DNA from: Rhipicephalus microplus
Lineage: Eukaryota; Arthropoda; Arachnida; Ixodida; Ixodidae
DNA: 64,000 nucleotides
NCBI RefSeq assembly: GCF_043290135.1
Contig: NC_134710.1
Location: 133,996,655 to 134,060,654 of the forward strand
Direction of reading: 5' to 3'
Positions 1 through 8,216 of the stretch are shown in pieces (positions within the stretch are counted from its first letter, which is position 1; every line of letters starts with the position of its first letter). The position numbers were made by a program, and so were the translations under genes. Below the pieces are notes generated by a model. It had not been told where the DNA came from, did not search any database, and saw nothing but the letters and a program-made list of their open reading frames with translations.

Positions 1-240
1 ATATGAATGTCGTGCAGTGGAAGGAGCCTCTTTAACGCATGCAATATTGCATGGCAGAATCCCAGAATCATACCAGTCATCAAACAAGAGAATTACGCAA
101 CGAGTGGGCAGTTTAAAGCTGTCCACCCATTACAAATTGTGCAGCTGTGCAAGTACACATGGCACCTTACAGAGGAGTAGTGGGCACATCACGAATTAGC
201 AAAAGAAAGAATCATGCTGTAGTGGACACTTAGCAAATGT

Positions 241-478
241 AGATAGATATGTGTGGTTTAACGTCCCAAAACCACCATATGATTATGAGAGACACCGTAG
301 TGGAGGGCTCCGGAAATTTCGACCACCTGTGGTTCTTTAACGTGCACCCGAATCTGAGCACACGGGCCTACAACGTTTCCACCTCCATCGGAAATGCAGC
401 CGCCGCAGCCGGGATTTGAACCCGCGACCTGCGGATCAGCAGCCGAGTACCTTAGCCACTAGACCACCACGGCGGGGC
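241..478 (-). repeat. tRNA-derived SINE (Ruka-like), copy 1
   Basis: Read on the minus strand, this begins with a tRNA-like head carrying an A-box-like TGGTCTAGTGG and a B-box-like GGTTCAAATCC. A conserved body follows, and the unit ends in a short ATCTATCT-like tail. A second copy at 21873-22107 is about the same length and clearly homologous, so this is a dispersed family. The head should act as an internal Pol III promoter, and movement would depend on a LINE enzyme. No convincing target-site duplication is visible around this copy. The name Ruka-like rests on general resemblance to tick SINEs; I could not compare it with a reference. Confidence 0.85.
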
Positions 479-585
479 CATTTCAGTTTTGAAAGCAAGC
501 TCAAGCGTCCTTTAAGTTTTTCCACTCCCCTTAAGGTTATTCCTACAAAGGCTCTCTATACAAGCCATTAAAAGTTCATGCTTAC

Positions 586-686
586 CTGTGCAATGTATTG
601 GCCAGAAGGTCATTGTCTTTAAGACGATAGTCCACTCCAACAGGCTTATTGTTCACGGTTACAAGGCCAGCTTTTATAGCATTTTC
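586..686 (-). CDS. RPUSD2: RPUSD2-like pseudouridine synthase, exon 4 (S4-like domain, C-terminal part)
   Basis: This minus-strand exon of 101 bp is bounded by a CCCCAG acceptor and a GTAAGC donor. It encodes a 33-residue stretch including AGLVTVNN, then RLKDNDLL and a final TLHR. It lines up with the part of RPUSD2 that reads RLQLNEKPV and LKDNDFLRNTVHRHEPPV in vertebrates. This is the S4-like RNA-binding segment just before the catalytic pseudouridine synthase domain. The join to the exon ending at 4090 is in phase. The exon leaves two bases over, so the next exon must lie left of base 1. Catalytic motifs are therefore not in this window. Confidence 0.85.
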
Positions 687-690
687 CTGG

Positions 691-1411
691 GGCAGAAATG
701 AAATGTGAATCATGCTAAACATGGAGCAACATATACTAGACTCAAAACCAATAGTCCTGCGTAGTAGACAAAATGCAACAAAAAAGGCAACAAGGCAGAT
801 CGAACATCATAAGTAAAGATGTGTGCAAGGCTTCTAGCCTTCCATGCATGCATACAATGATTGCTTCTGCTTAGAGTGGTTCCACTATCACTAACAAGGT
901 ACCCATATAAAACCCCTCCACCAGTTCATAACAAATGAATATGAAATGATAGTAAAGATGCCTTCCTTCTAAACGTAGTGTCACATTACATGGTCACAAT
1001 TATGTAGTGCAACGGGGGCTGACAATAGTGTTGCCAATAAATATTGCACACAAATAGAGAATTTTTTACTCTAGAGGAAAACTCCGAGCACACAATGCAC
1101 TTCAGAGTTTTCCCCTACATGTGTGCAGCAGCCTGTACAGCCAACCAAAACAAACGTATGGCAGCTTTACGACTGTGGAACCTGAGGAAGTGCATTGCAC
1201 GGAAACCCAGTGATCACCATTCATAGAGTTCCCACTGCTTTGTTAACGGAAGTGTTAATGACACCAATGTTTGAGGTAAGTGTGTAAGGTTTCCCAGGCA
1301 TGAGTACAATCTTGCCAGGCAGATTCACAAACTTGGTATGACATGTGCAATACTTTTTGTTGTGCTTTGTAGACCTCCTGCTTGTTACAGCAGTTCAGAT
1401 AAGCGCCGCCT
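691..1411. other. Intron of the RPUSD2-like gene, nothing recognised
   Basis: AT-rich sequence between exon 4 and the tandem duplication. Short open frames here have no recognisable protein similarity. I see no RNA gene or known repeat. Confidence 0.5.
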
Positions 1412-1844
1412 GCAGCAAGTTCCATTAGGTTGTTTCTATTATCAAATGTATTCACATAGTGACACAGCTCTGACATAGATATGGTGCATGGGAGAAGGGC
1501 ATTCACTTGACTGGCTAGGTAGAGGTGCTCTCTCTAACTACACCCCCCTCCTTCCTTCCCGACTCAGCATCATGTTTCTCAAACGTTTCGGCAATTACTT
1601 CTTCGCTATTTCTGTTCATTATATTATTGCAGCAAGTTCCATTAGGTTGTTTCTATTATCAAATGTATTCACACAGTGACACAGCTCTGACACAGATATG
1701 GCGCATGGGAGAGGGGCATTCACTTGACTGGCTAGGTAGAGGTGCTCTCTCTTACTGCAACCCCCTCCCTCCTCCCGACTTAGCATCATGTTTCTCAAAC
1801 GTTTCGGCAATTACTTCTTCACTATTTCTGTTCATTATATTATT
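1412..1844. repeat. Two tandem copies of a 217-bp unit
   Basis: The unit starts GCAGCAAGTTCC at 1412 and again at 1629. The two copies agree at nearly every position through a shared CATCATGTTTCTCAAACG motif and end at the same ATATTATT. The few differences are scattered point changes and short indels in the pyrimidine-rich part. No transposon ends are visible, so this looks like a local tandem duplication within an intron. Open frames in it are repeated in both copies and have no known domain. Confidence 0.9.
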
Positions 1845-2291
1845 TTGGACCTTGTTTGTTCACATGAACAAGGGTTTGAGCACTGCTAGCCTTATTGCCT
1901 GTATTGAGCAATTTACTATCACCATGATCACTCTACACGAGCTTAATGGACAAGCCAGGCCTCTAAAGTGCCCTGGACTTTAAATGTTTAATATGAGCGC
2001 ATAGTGAAGAGCCTCTTTGCAGCATTTCCACTATGTCAGCAGCGACTGACAGCAGCACTACGCCTAAGAAGCATGCATCCCTACATTGATGACCCGACTA
2101 TTTTCACACAAAACATGAATATTTATCCCCTTCCACTTTTGAACACAATGCGCTCTTCAGCGGCCGTGGCTACGAACTTCAATCTAGAAAGCAGTCTATC
2201 AGCAGAACAGTTACATGCCACAATCTTGCTCACAAAGTGACATCTACCCAACAGCCCACTGAAGCTTGCCACGATACCTACAATTGTGCAA
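1845..2291. other. Intron sequence without recognised feature
   Basis: Unique-looking sequence between the tandem duplication and the retroposed element. No coding similarity was seen. Confidence 0.4.
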
Positions 2292-2303
2292 TCAAAATAA
2301 AAG

Positions 2304-2775
2304 AATCACTCGCTTGCTGGATTTCGGGCCGACCGGTCGTGCGCTCGCGTGCTCCGCGCGCTTGCGACCTCTGGCGTCAGCGTGGCTCTGGCCGACTGGG
2401 CTCGCCCTACGTCACCTCCTGCCGCCGACAACCTTCCACCTCCGACGACAGTGCAGCTCTGACTTACTGGACTTGCTCTACGCCATCCACCGACGCCGAA
2501 AGGAGCTCTCGCAGGTGCGCCCCGTCCTCGGACTCCAGTGACCATGCTCCCATCTTTCCTATCTCTTCTATCCCCTCATTTTGTCGTCTCTCGCTCTGGC
2601 TTACCACCTCACGTCTCTTCCTCTCTTCTCCTTCTTCGGCTTTCCTACATCTTTACTCCTATCCTTTTTATCCCTCCTCACCCCCCATCCCTCGTGAGCT
2701 ACTGTGGCGGTGTCGCTCACTGAAGCAGACAATAACGGAGCTCACTTTTCTCTTTTTTTTTTTAAGAATCACTTC
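2304..2775 (+). mobile_element. Retroposed element (LINE 3' end or SINE-like), longer copy with 12-bp TSD
   Basis: This 472-bp insertion is flanked by perfect direct repeats TCAAAATAAAAG at 2292-2303 and 2776-2787. It has a GC-rich front, a long pyrimidine-rich middle, a GTGAGCTACTGTGGCGG to GAGCTCAC stem-like segment near the end, and a T-rich tail followed by AAGAATCACTTC. A second, nearly identical but 5'-truncated copy lies inverted at 7862-8216. Variable 5' truncation plus variable-length target duplications points to target-primed reverse transcription. Frames within it show no reverse transcriptase motif, so it is either a LINE 3' end or a non-autonomous partner. Confidence 0.85.
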
Positions 2776-2787
2776 TCAAAATAAAAG

Positions 2788-3544
2788 TGTGCAGCTCATA
2801 CCGCAGGTAAGTGCTTTGTGAGAAAACAATGAACCAACGCGACAGTAAAAAATTCATATACCAGCGAATAACAAGAATATCGGCTTCCGGCTTAGCACTG
2901 CAGTCTACGGTAGCTGGGGCACTGCTAGGTGGCATGAACAGGCAGTTAGGCACACTCTCGTGTCGTCCGTAAATTTTTGTGGTCGACCATACACGTGCAA
3001 GCAAGACACGTGTTTTCAACAAGGCAACACGATGAGCTGACCTGACTGTAATACGTGTAGACTTATGCAAAGGTCGTAATTTTTTTTCTTTAACTTTAAC
3101 AGAAGCTGCCCTAATAGGACTGAGCTATTTCGTGCGATTTTCTCAGCTAAGCTGTCAAAACCTGCCATAATCCTATGCGATTGCCAAACACCACAGAAAC
3201 AAATGCTAGCATTTTCCTACAGAATTTACGCATTACTTAAGCACAACATGCAAATGGCTACTGATATTTACCAGCCCTAGTACTGCTGCTTACGTTCAGT
3301 TTATAAGCATATTTGTGGATTGTGATTATTGCCATCAATGGCAATACACATGAAAAGTCTCCTATACATAACTTGCAAACGACGTCAGTTCTTTTGTCCA
3401 CCATCACTGAGGCAATGGAGCACATATGTCTTAGTCACCTCCCTGACCCCGTTATGTTTACATCCTTGTGGCGAATTGTTTCGCGCAGTGAGCATGTTTT
3501 GATTGGTTGCCTTGTGGTTATGATTAAGGTAATTCTTCAGTACA
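2788..3544. other. Intron sequence without recognised feature
   Basis: AT-rich intronic sequence; nothing recognised beyond short chance frames. Confidence 0.4.
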
Positions 3545-3886
3545 TTATGCAGCCTGCAATGAAGCAGTGTTGACTGGGGAACTCGGAAACACTATGTCTG
3601 CAATGTCCAAGCCCATGGTGTTGCACGTGATAGGTGAAACAACTTCGCACATAATTTGGAAACCTAACTTGCCTGTTATGAAGTGAAGCCCGCACATACA
3701 AAAATTTTTCAATGTCTTGAGGTTCTTGTTTATGCGCTCATAAGCCCTCCACCTTTCAGACTGCTTTCTCGTGCAGTCGCACGGGTTTGTGATCCCCTTT
3801 GGCAAACAGTACATCCCCACGCCTGGTCCTTTTTTTATCCAATTTACACTTCTCGTGCGGCAGTTAAATATTGCACAAATCGGCAT
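3545..3886 (-). CDS. THAP-domain fragment in an RPUSD2 intron
   Basis: The minus-strand frame starting at the ATG at 3886 opens with MPICAIFNC and continues to MCGLHFITGK, giving the C-x4-C and C-x2-H zinc ligands of a THAP finger in the right order. Between them is a basic stretch with a KGITNPCDCTRK segment. THAP domains bind DNA and occur in host regulators and in P-element-type transposases. The C-terminal THAP box (AVPTIF) is not in this frame, so it would need another exon, and I see none nearby. The frame is open on both sides with no stop. It is probably a relic of a THAP gene or P-like element, though an expressed exon cannot be excluded. Confidence 0.6.
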   Translation of the reverse strand: MPICAIFNCRTRSVNWIKKGPGVGMYCLPKGITNPCDCTRKQSERWRAYERINKNLKTLKNFCMCGLHFITGKLGFQIMCEVVSPITCNTMGLDIADIVFPSSPVNTASLQAA

Positions 3887-4089
3887 TGCGGCATACGGTA
3901 TTGGCGGAAAATGCGAGAGCGACACAGCTTGACACGGTGTTGTCTGCTGCCTCAGTGATGACAGCACATGCCGAAATCGTATCCCAGAGTTCTGCAGTGT
4001 AACGTAGTAGCAAGTTATGCAGTGTTCAATTTCAAAGGCACACAAAAGTGTCCTTCACATTTAGTCATTAAGCCGTCTCCACTACTTAC

Positions 4090-4211
4090 TAAGACTTCTT
4101 TTGAATGAGCTCTGAACTCCCTGGCAAAAACATCCACAAGAAGGTGTCCTACCCAGCGCCCCTTGCAGAATGTTGTGTAGGTGAAATAGTAAGGGTACAC
4201 TTTCCGCAGAC
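4090..4211 (-). CDS. RPUSD2: RPUSD2-like pseudouridine synthase, exon 3
   Basis: This 122-bp minus-strand exon lies between a polypyrimidine/AG acceptor (intron AG at 4213-4212) and a GTAAGT donor at 4089. It encodes [11 protein letters not shown] followed by FCKGRWVGH and FAREFRAH. This matches the highly conserved RPUSD2 segment that reads LRKVRPYYFTF and [12 protein letters not shown] in vertebrates. RPUSD2 converts uridine to pseudouridine in RNA. This region starts the S4-like RNA-binding part ahead of the catalytic domain. Exon 2 supplies one base and exon 4 follows in phase 0. Motif identity is strong, so I am confident in the family. Confidence 0.9.
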
Positions 4212-4289
4212 CTAAAAAGACACCAGAAAAAAATAACATATTTAAGCAATACAGTTAACATTGCAAATTGAGTTCATACTGTTACTTAC

Positions 4290-4368
4290 CATGCTGAAAG
4301 TAGTACTCTGTCTCATCAAATCTATCACTGCCAAAGCCCGGCCGCAGCTCTTTCTGCCCTTGCCTAAT
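4290..4368 (-). CDS. RPUSD2: RPUSD2-like pseudouridine synthase, exon 2
   Basis: This 79-bp exon runs from a TTGCAG acceptor to a GTAAGT donor at 4289. It encodes IRQGQKELRPGFGSD and then ETEYYFQHG. Animal RPUSD2 has a comparable PG-F-x-V-x-Y-x-F-x-GG lead into LRKVRPYYF. It starts in phase 0, which is what both upstream candidate first exons need, and ends with one base that completes a Gly codon with exon 3. The open frame extends further upstream through the acceptor, but splice signals and phase favour the shorter exon. Confidence 0.8.
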
Positions 4369-5152
4369 CTGCAAGCACGAATCAAAAGTCTGACTTGAAT
4401 CAAATAAGTTAATATGATCCCTACCAGATTCGCCTAGCACATTCTGGTAGTAATGGTTATTAAATGGGAACAGCAAGTTTCTTTTTTTCCATTCAATTCC
4501 ATCTAAGTGGACATAGCAGTTCATAAGTTAAAAATATAGCAAGCTTTGATAGAAACAAACGAAAAAGAAATAGAGAGAACCAGCCTAAAGGCCATTTCAC
4601 ATGACACAAAAAGTAGCAATTTTCAATCTGCGAATTCGCTCGCTGCGAAAAAATATATATATATTTCGCTTCCGCCGCCGTCGACCAAGCCGTCGAAATT
4701 GCGCCGACGTGTTTGTTTTGGTAATGGCCGCTTTTGCGCATTTTAAAATGGAGTTAAATTGGAAAGTGTTCTTAAATGCCGAAATACAAGTGCTCTTCGG
4801 TACCGTTCATCGAAACTTCATATCATAACGCACAAATTGTTACATTACATTTTAAAAAAATTTCAGTGTCTGCCAAAAAGAACGGTGGCAAAGAAACGTT
4901 GCTCACCGCTCCAGTCGTAAAGCGAGAATCGTGGACCGTTCGCGGTCCATGTGAAACGAAACCGCGATTAGCGGCAGTAGCGAACAGGGCGATCGGAGCG
5001 AACAGAACATTTTTTTTTTTTTTTCGCTGCAATCGCGGCATTTGAAACAGCCTTAACAATCAAATCGTGAAGCAGGCAAATGTCGACGTCGACTAAAATA
5101 GGTCCACTGGCAACTGTAAACATGCGCTGAAATAAAAAATCTGCGAGCTTGC

Positions 5153-5248
5153 CTTTTTTACGTCCACATAAGCGACAGGTTCTTTGGCTTTTGTTTTCAG
5201 GCTTTTCTTGACCATGTTGCTGGACAGCTTTTCCAGTGCAGCGTTCAT
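5153..5248 (-). CDS. RPUSD2: RPUSD2-like gene, candidate first exon A (GC donor)
   Basis: This starts at the ATG at 5248 and codes for 32 residues beginning MNAALEKLSS and ending EPVAYVDVKK, lysine-rich and with no known domain. The exon ends AAAAAG followed by GCAAGC, a close match to the GC-donor consensus AG|GCAAG. It ends in phase 0, matching exon 2. A homologous exon at 5490-5594 has the same ending and the same GC donor. Which of the two is used, or whether both are, cannot be told from sequence. The assignment rests on phase, position and the duplication. Confidence 0.6.
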
Positions 5249-5489
5249 TACGGCAGAATGATCAAGAAAATGGTTCTCACAGCAGCAACAGCTAGCATAG
5301 AGTCCGCAGTTTTTTTATGATGAATAACGAGCGCCACGGTGTCACTACACAACTGTAAAGGCTATAGAATACACAGCACAACGCACGCGCACCTCGGTAC
5401 CACGAGGGTGACGAACATAAGCGCCAACAAAGAAGCCCATCGGCCAGTTGCATCCGTAAGCACGCGCTAAACTTCATCTGCGAGCTTGC

Positions 5490-5594
5490 CTTTTTTATGT
5501 CCAAGCCAGTGACAGGTTCTTCAGCTTTTCTCTTCACTCCGCAACCAGCATCACTTCCATCGACGAGGAAAGACTCTTCCACCGCAGTGCTCAT
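5490..5594 (-). CDS. RPUSD2: RPUSD2-like gene, candidate first exon B (GC donor)
   Basis: This starts at the ATG at 5594 and codes for 35 residues beginning MSTAVEESFLVDG and ending EPVTGLDIKK. It ends with the same AAAAAG|GCAAGCTCGCAG donor context as exon A and in the same phase 0. About 200 bp around the two exons is homologous, so one is a tandem duplicate of the other. Exon B carries a KRKAEEP segment like a basic nuclear signal. It could be an alternative first exon with its own promoter, or the functional one with A decaying. Confidence 0.6.
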
Positions 5595-6225
5595 AACTGC
5601 GGAAAGGTTATATATTTTCCAGAAAGCAGTCCTCCGAACAGCGATAACTAGCATTGGGTTAGCAGTTTTCTCAAAAGCAGCGCTACAGAACATCTACACC
5701 GTGCGCACCACAGCATAGAGAAAGACAAAAAATTTTCCCCTTTCTCTTTCTCTAGGCCATGAGTTCATCTTAACGCAATCTCCATGGGCCCACCAGAGAA
5801 CACTTGCCCACAGAACACCTACCAGTTTGCCTAGAGAACGGAGAGTTTCGTACAATAGAGGGGAATGTGGCGCTAGTGTCTACGTGGGATCCTTCAGCGG
5901 CGCTTGCACCCCCATGGGATTTATGGGAAATACATCGGATCTGCTTCGAATGAATTACATTCTTGAGATTCGCGTCGCTTCTTTTCCGAGTGTAAAACAA
6001 CGTGACACGAACTTGAATTTTATTGAAGCCTACTTCAATTATTTGATCGCCAACTTTATTGCAAAAAGTTTTTGTAACCAGGCGGCAAAATTGAAGCCTG
6101 GGTAGAGTATACTAGAAGTGTTGAGTGGCGTGATCGTGCCGAAGACCGTGCTTCGCCGCTTGATCGCTTCGGCGTTGCCCTCAGCGGCGGCACTAAAGTC
6201 GAATAGTACTGAAAGAGCCGCGCGA
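5595..6225. other. Upstream region of the RPUSD2-like gene
   Basis: This should hold the promoter and 5' leader of the gene. I see no clear TATA box or other site I can defend. Short frames on either strand are unconvincing. Confidence 0.35.
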
Positions 6226-6281
6226 GTGGGGATCCGGTCGAAGCAGTCCCCGCCCTTGGACTGCTTCGACCGGATCCCCAC
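6226..6281. repeat. Perfect 24-bp inverted repeat with 8-nt loop
   Basis: The left arm 6226-6249 (GTGGGGATCCGG...CAGTCC) and right arm 6258-6281 are exact reverse complements around CCGCCCTT. The arms are GC-rich, so either strand could fold into a stable hairpin. It lies at the left edge of a pyrimidine-rich repeat and may mark a junction. An assembly or cloning artefact is possible. Confidence 0.95.
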
Positions 6282-6440
6282 TTTCCTATCAGCTTCTTTT
6301 TTCTCTCGCTTGGCTGTCTTCTTCTCCGTCTATTTTCCTTCTATTCTTTTTATCTCTCCTTCCCCCCACCCCTATAAGGCACTGCGCCGTGTCGCCTGAA
6401 GGCAGACAGAAATTAGGTGCCTTTTTCCTCTTTCTTCTAA
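6282..6440 (+). repeat. Pyrimidine-rich retroelement tail, diverged relative of the 2304-2775 family
   Basis: A long CT-rich tract leads into CCCCACCCC, then GGCACTGCGCCGTGTCGCC, GAAGGCAGACAGAAATTAGG and TGCCTTTTT. The order and spacing match the end of the 2304-2775 element (GAGCTACTGTGGCGGTGTCG, GAAGCAGACAATAACGG, CTCACTTTT). It is therefore a related but distinct subfamily tail. No duplication of flanking sequence is apparent. Confidence 0.6.
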
Positions 6441-6454
6441 CCACTACCACCACC

Positions 6455-7045
6455 ACCGCGCCGCTTGCAGAAACTGATATATGCGGTTCGGCTCCTCCGT
6501 CGCGCTTTCTTGATGCAGATTTCTTCGTACCTGCCCATCATTCATGTCTAGCACATGATGACATAGCCCTTGAAGTATGACACGCCAATCTACTGAATTT
6601 GAGCTCCATAAAAGCCCTTGTGAGAGATCGAAAAAGGGTGTGTCTTATACTGATTTCTTCTCTCTTAACTCTTGCTTTGTTGGTTGGGCGTCTACAATAT
6701 TCAGAATAACTGAGCCGATATATTGGAAGTTAGCCGTGGTCAGAAAGCTGTGAGATTAAAAAAAACAAATACTGTGTCACACGCACTCGGAACAAAAAAG
6801 CCATAAGTAAAGAGGGAAGAGGAAGGGAATATGAACCCCTTACACCACGAAATGTTTTCGTAATTTAACTAAGTGCCAAAGTTAGGCGTTCTGCTGCACC
6901 CCCCCCCCAAAAAAAAAAAAAGAAATCTGCCATGGGTAGCCCTGAGCCAGTATTTTACAGTTAGTGAAGCTGAATATAGCGTATCCCTACAAATTCGCAC
7001 TATAGATTTCACCTTTTCGACCATTTGAGGTCTCAAAACTAATTC
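6455..7045 (-). repeat. Dispersed non-coding repeat, inverted copy of 30615-31255
   Basis: Aligned in reverse complement, this stretch follows 30615-31255 through many shared blocks. These include TTCACCTTTTCGAC, a poly-C or poly-G run beside GCAG, AATATTCAGAATAA, CCTTGAAGTATGAC and GATGCAGATTTCTTCGTACC. Indels are numerous, so the copies are old. No open frame is shared. The class of element is unknown to me. Confidence 0.75.
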
Positions 7046-7052
7046 AAATCTA

Positions 7053-7111
7053 ACGTAGTCGGACGAGAAATGCACCGCCTAAAAATAGTAGCTGTGTTAA
7101 GGGGCATTGCA

Positions 7112-7176
<65 letters not shown>
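7053..7176. repeat. Left inverted flank of gypsy A: 62-bp arm plus (TA)n
   Basis: ACGTAGTCGGACGAG through GCATGAATATA is the reverse complement of 12222-12284, nearly base for base. It runs into a (TA)n tract of about 60 bp, as the right arm runs into a longer one. The two arms bracket the gypsy A body. Confidence 0.9.
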
Positions 7177-7179
<3 letters not shown>

Positions 7180-7194
7180 ATTATTGAGATCTAA

Positions 7195-7250
7195 CAGACA
7201 GTGATGCCAAGGAATGTATAGAGGAATGTATAGGGGAACTGTACAGAGAG
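7195..7250. repeat. Short repeat fragment at the 3' truncation of gypsy A
   Basis: GATGCCAAGGAATGTATAG resembles AATGCCAAGGAATGTATAGGGG at 41341, so a dispersed repeat abuts the broken end of the integrase. Confidence 0.5.
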
Positions 7251-7848
7251 TCAGTCTCAGCATAACGGGTCAGATAGTCTGTAGCTATGACAATCCATTT
7301 CTTGCGTGCACATGATGTCGGGAAAGGTCCTAGGAAGTCCATGCCGACTTGTTGGAATGGGGCATCCGGAGGCTCTATTGGATGGAGAAGGCCGGCTGGT
7401 TTTACGGCTGGAGTTTTGCGCCGTTGACATTGACGACAAGTTTTCACGTAGCGCTGCACTGATGCGAACAACTTAGGCCAATAGTACTTCTGGCGAATCC
7501 TGGCGAATGTTCGGCTCACACCCATGTGGCCAGATGTTGGCTCGTCATGCATGCATGCAGAATTTCCTGTCGCATGGCTGTGGGCACGACTAGTAAAAAC
7601 GTTTCGCCATTAGGTTCAAAGTTCCTCCTGTAAAGGACACTTCCTCGAAGGCAGAACGTGGAGAGCCCTCTGGAGAATATGCGAGGAACTTGAACGTCGA
7701 GACCCTGCAGGTGTTGTATAAGCGCCAGCAAATCCGGGTCATCTCGTTGTTGTTGAGCGATTTCGGATGCGTCGACAACGCCTAGAAACGGGAAGTCTTC
7801 CTTTTCAGGTACACTTGGATCGACGGGAGAGCGTGACAGGCAGTCGGC
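7250..7848 (-). pseudogene. Gypsy element A, pol continued: integrase zinc-binding domain and start of the core, truncated
   Basis: On the minus strand the frame resumes after the 355-bp insertion with the continuation of the RNase H region (CLSRSPVDP). It then gives the integrase HHCC finger: H and H in HDEPTSGHMG and the paired Cys in CRQCQRRK. The start of the DDE core follows, with the first Asp in GMDFLGPF and DYLTRYAET. There it stops and runs into an unrelated repeat. The second Asp, the Glu and the 3' LTR are absent, so this copy cannot integrate by itself. Confidence 0.85.
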
Positions 7849-7861
7849 ATCACTGTGTTTC

Positions 7862-8216
7862 GAAAGTGACTCTTAAAAAGGGAAAAGGAGAGAAAAGTGA
7901 GCCCCGTTATTGTCTGCTTCAGTGAGCGACACCGCCACAGTAGCTCACGAGGGATGGGGGTGAGGAGGGATAAAAAGGCTAGGAGTAAAGATGTAGGAAA
8001 GCCGAAGAAGGAGAAGAGAAGAAGAGACGTGAGGTGGTGAGCCAGAGCGAGCGACGACAAGATGAGGGGATAGAAGAGATAGGAAAGATGAAGCACGGTC
8101 ACTGGAGTCCGAGGACGGGGCGCACCTGCGAGAGCTCCTTTCGGCGTCGGTGGATGGCGTAGAGCAAGTCCAGTAAGTCAGAGCTGCACTGTCGTCGGAG
8201 GTGGAAGGTCGCGGCT
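7862..8216 (-). mobile_element. Retroposed element, 5'-truncated copy inside gypsy A pol, 13-bp TSD
   Basis: This 355-bp insertion is flanked by ATCACTGTGTTTC at 7849-7861 and 8217-8229. It is a nearly identical, shorter, reverse-oriented copy of 2304-2775. It splits the pol codons for KHSDA in the region after RNase H, so it arrived after gypsy A. It gives the best evidence that this family spreads by target-primed reverse transcription. Confidence 0.9.

Noticed and set aside
471..478. A genuine tRNA gene at the SINE head
   Set aside because: Box-like elements are present, but the sequence does not close into a full cloverleaf and is repeated with the same SINE body at 22107.
2237..2821. 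194-codon plus-strand ORF
   Set aside because: It coincides with the retroposed element and reads into the T-rich tail. The other copy does not preserve it as a protein, and no domain is visible.
7039..7263. ORFs of alternating Tyr-Ile in the TA tracts (also at 11919-12341)
   Set aside because: They are translations of (TA)n microsatellites with no protein meaning.
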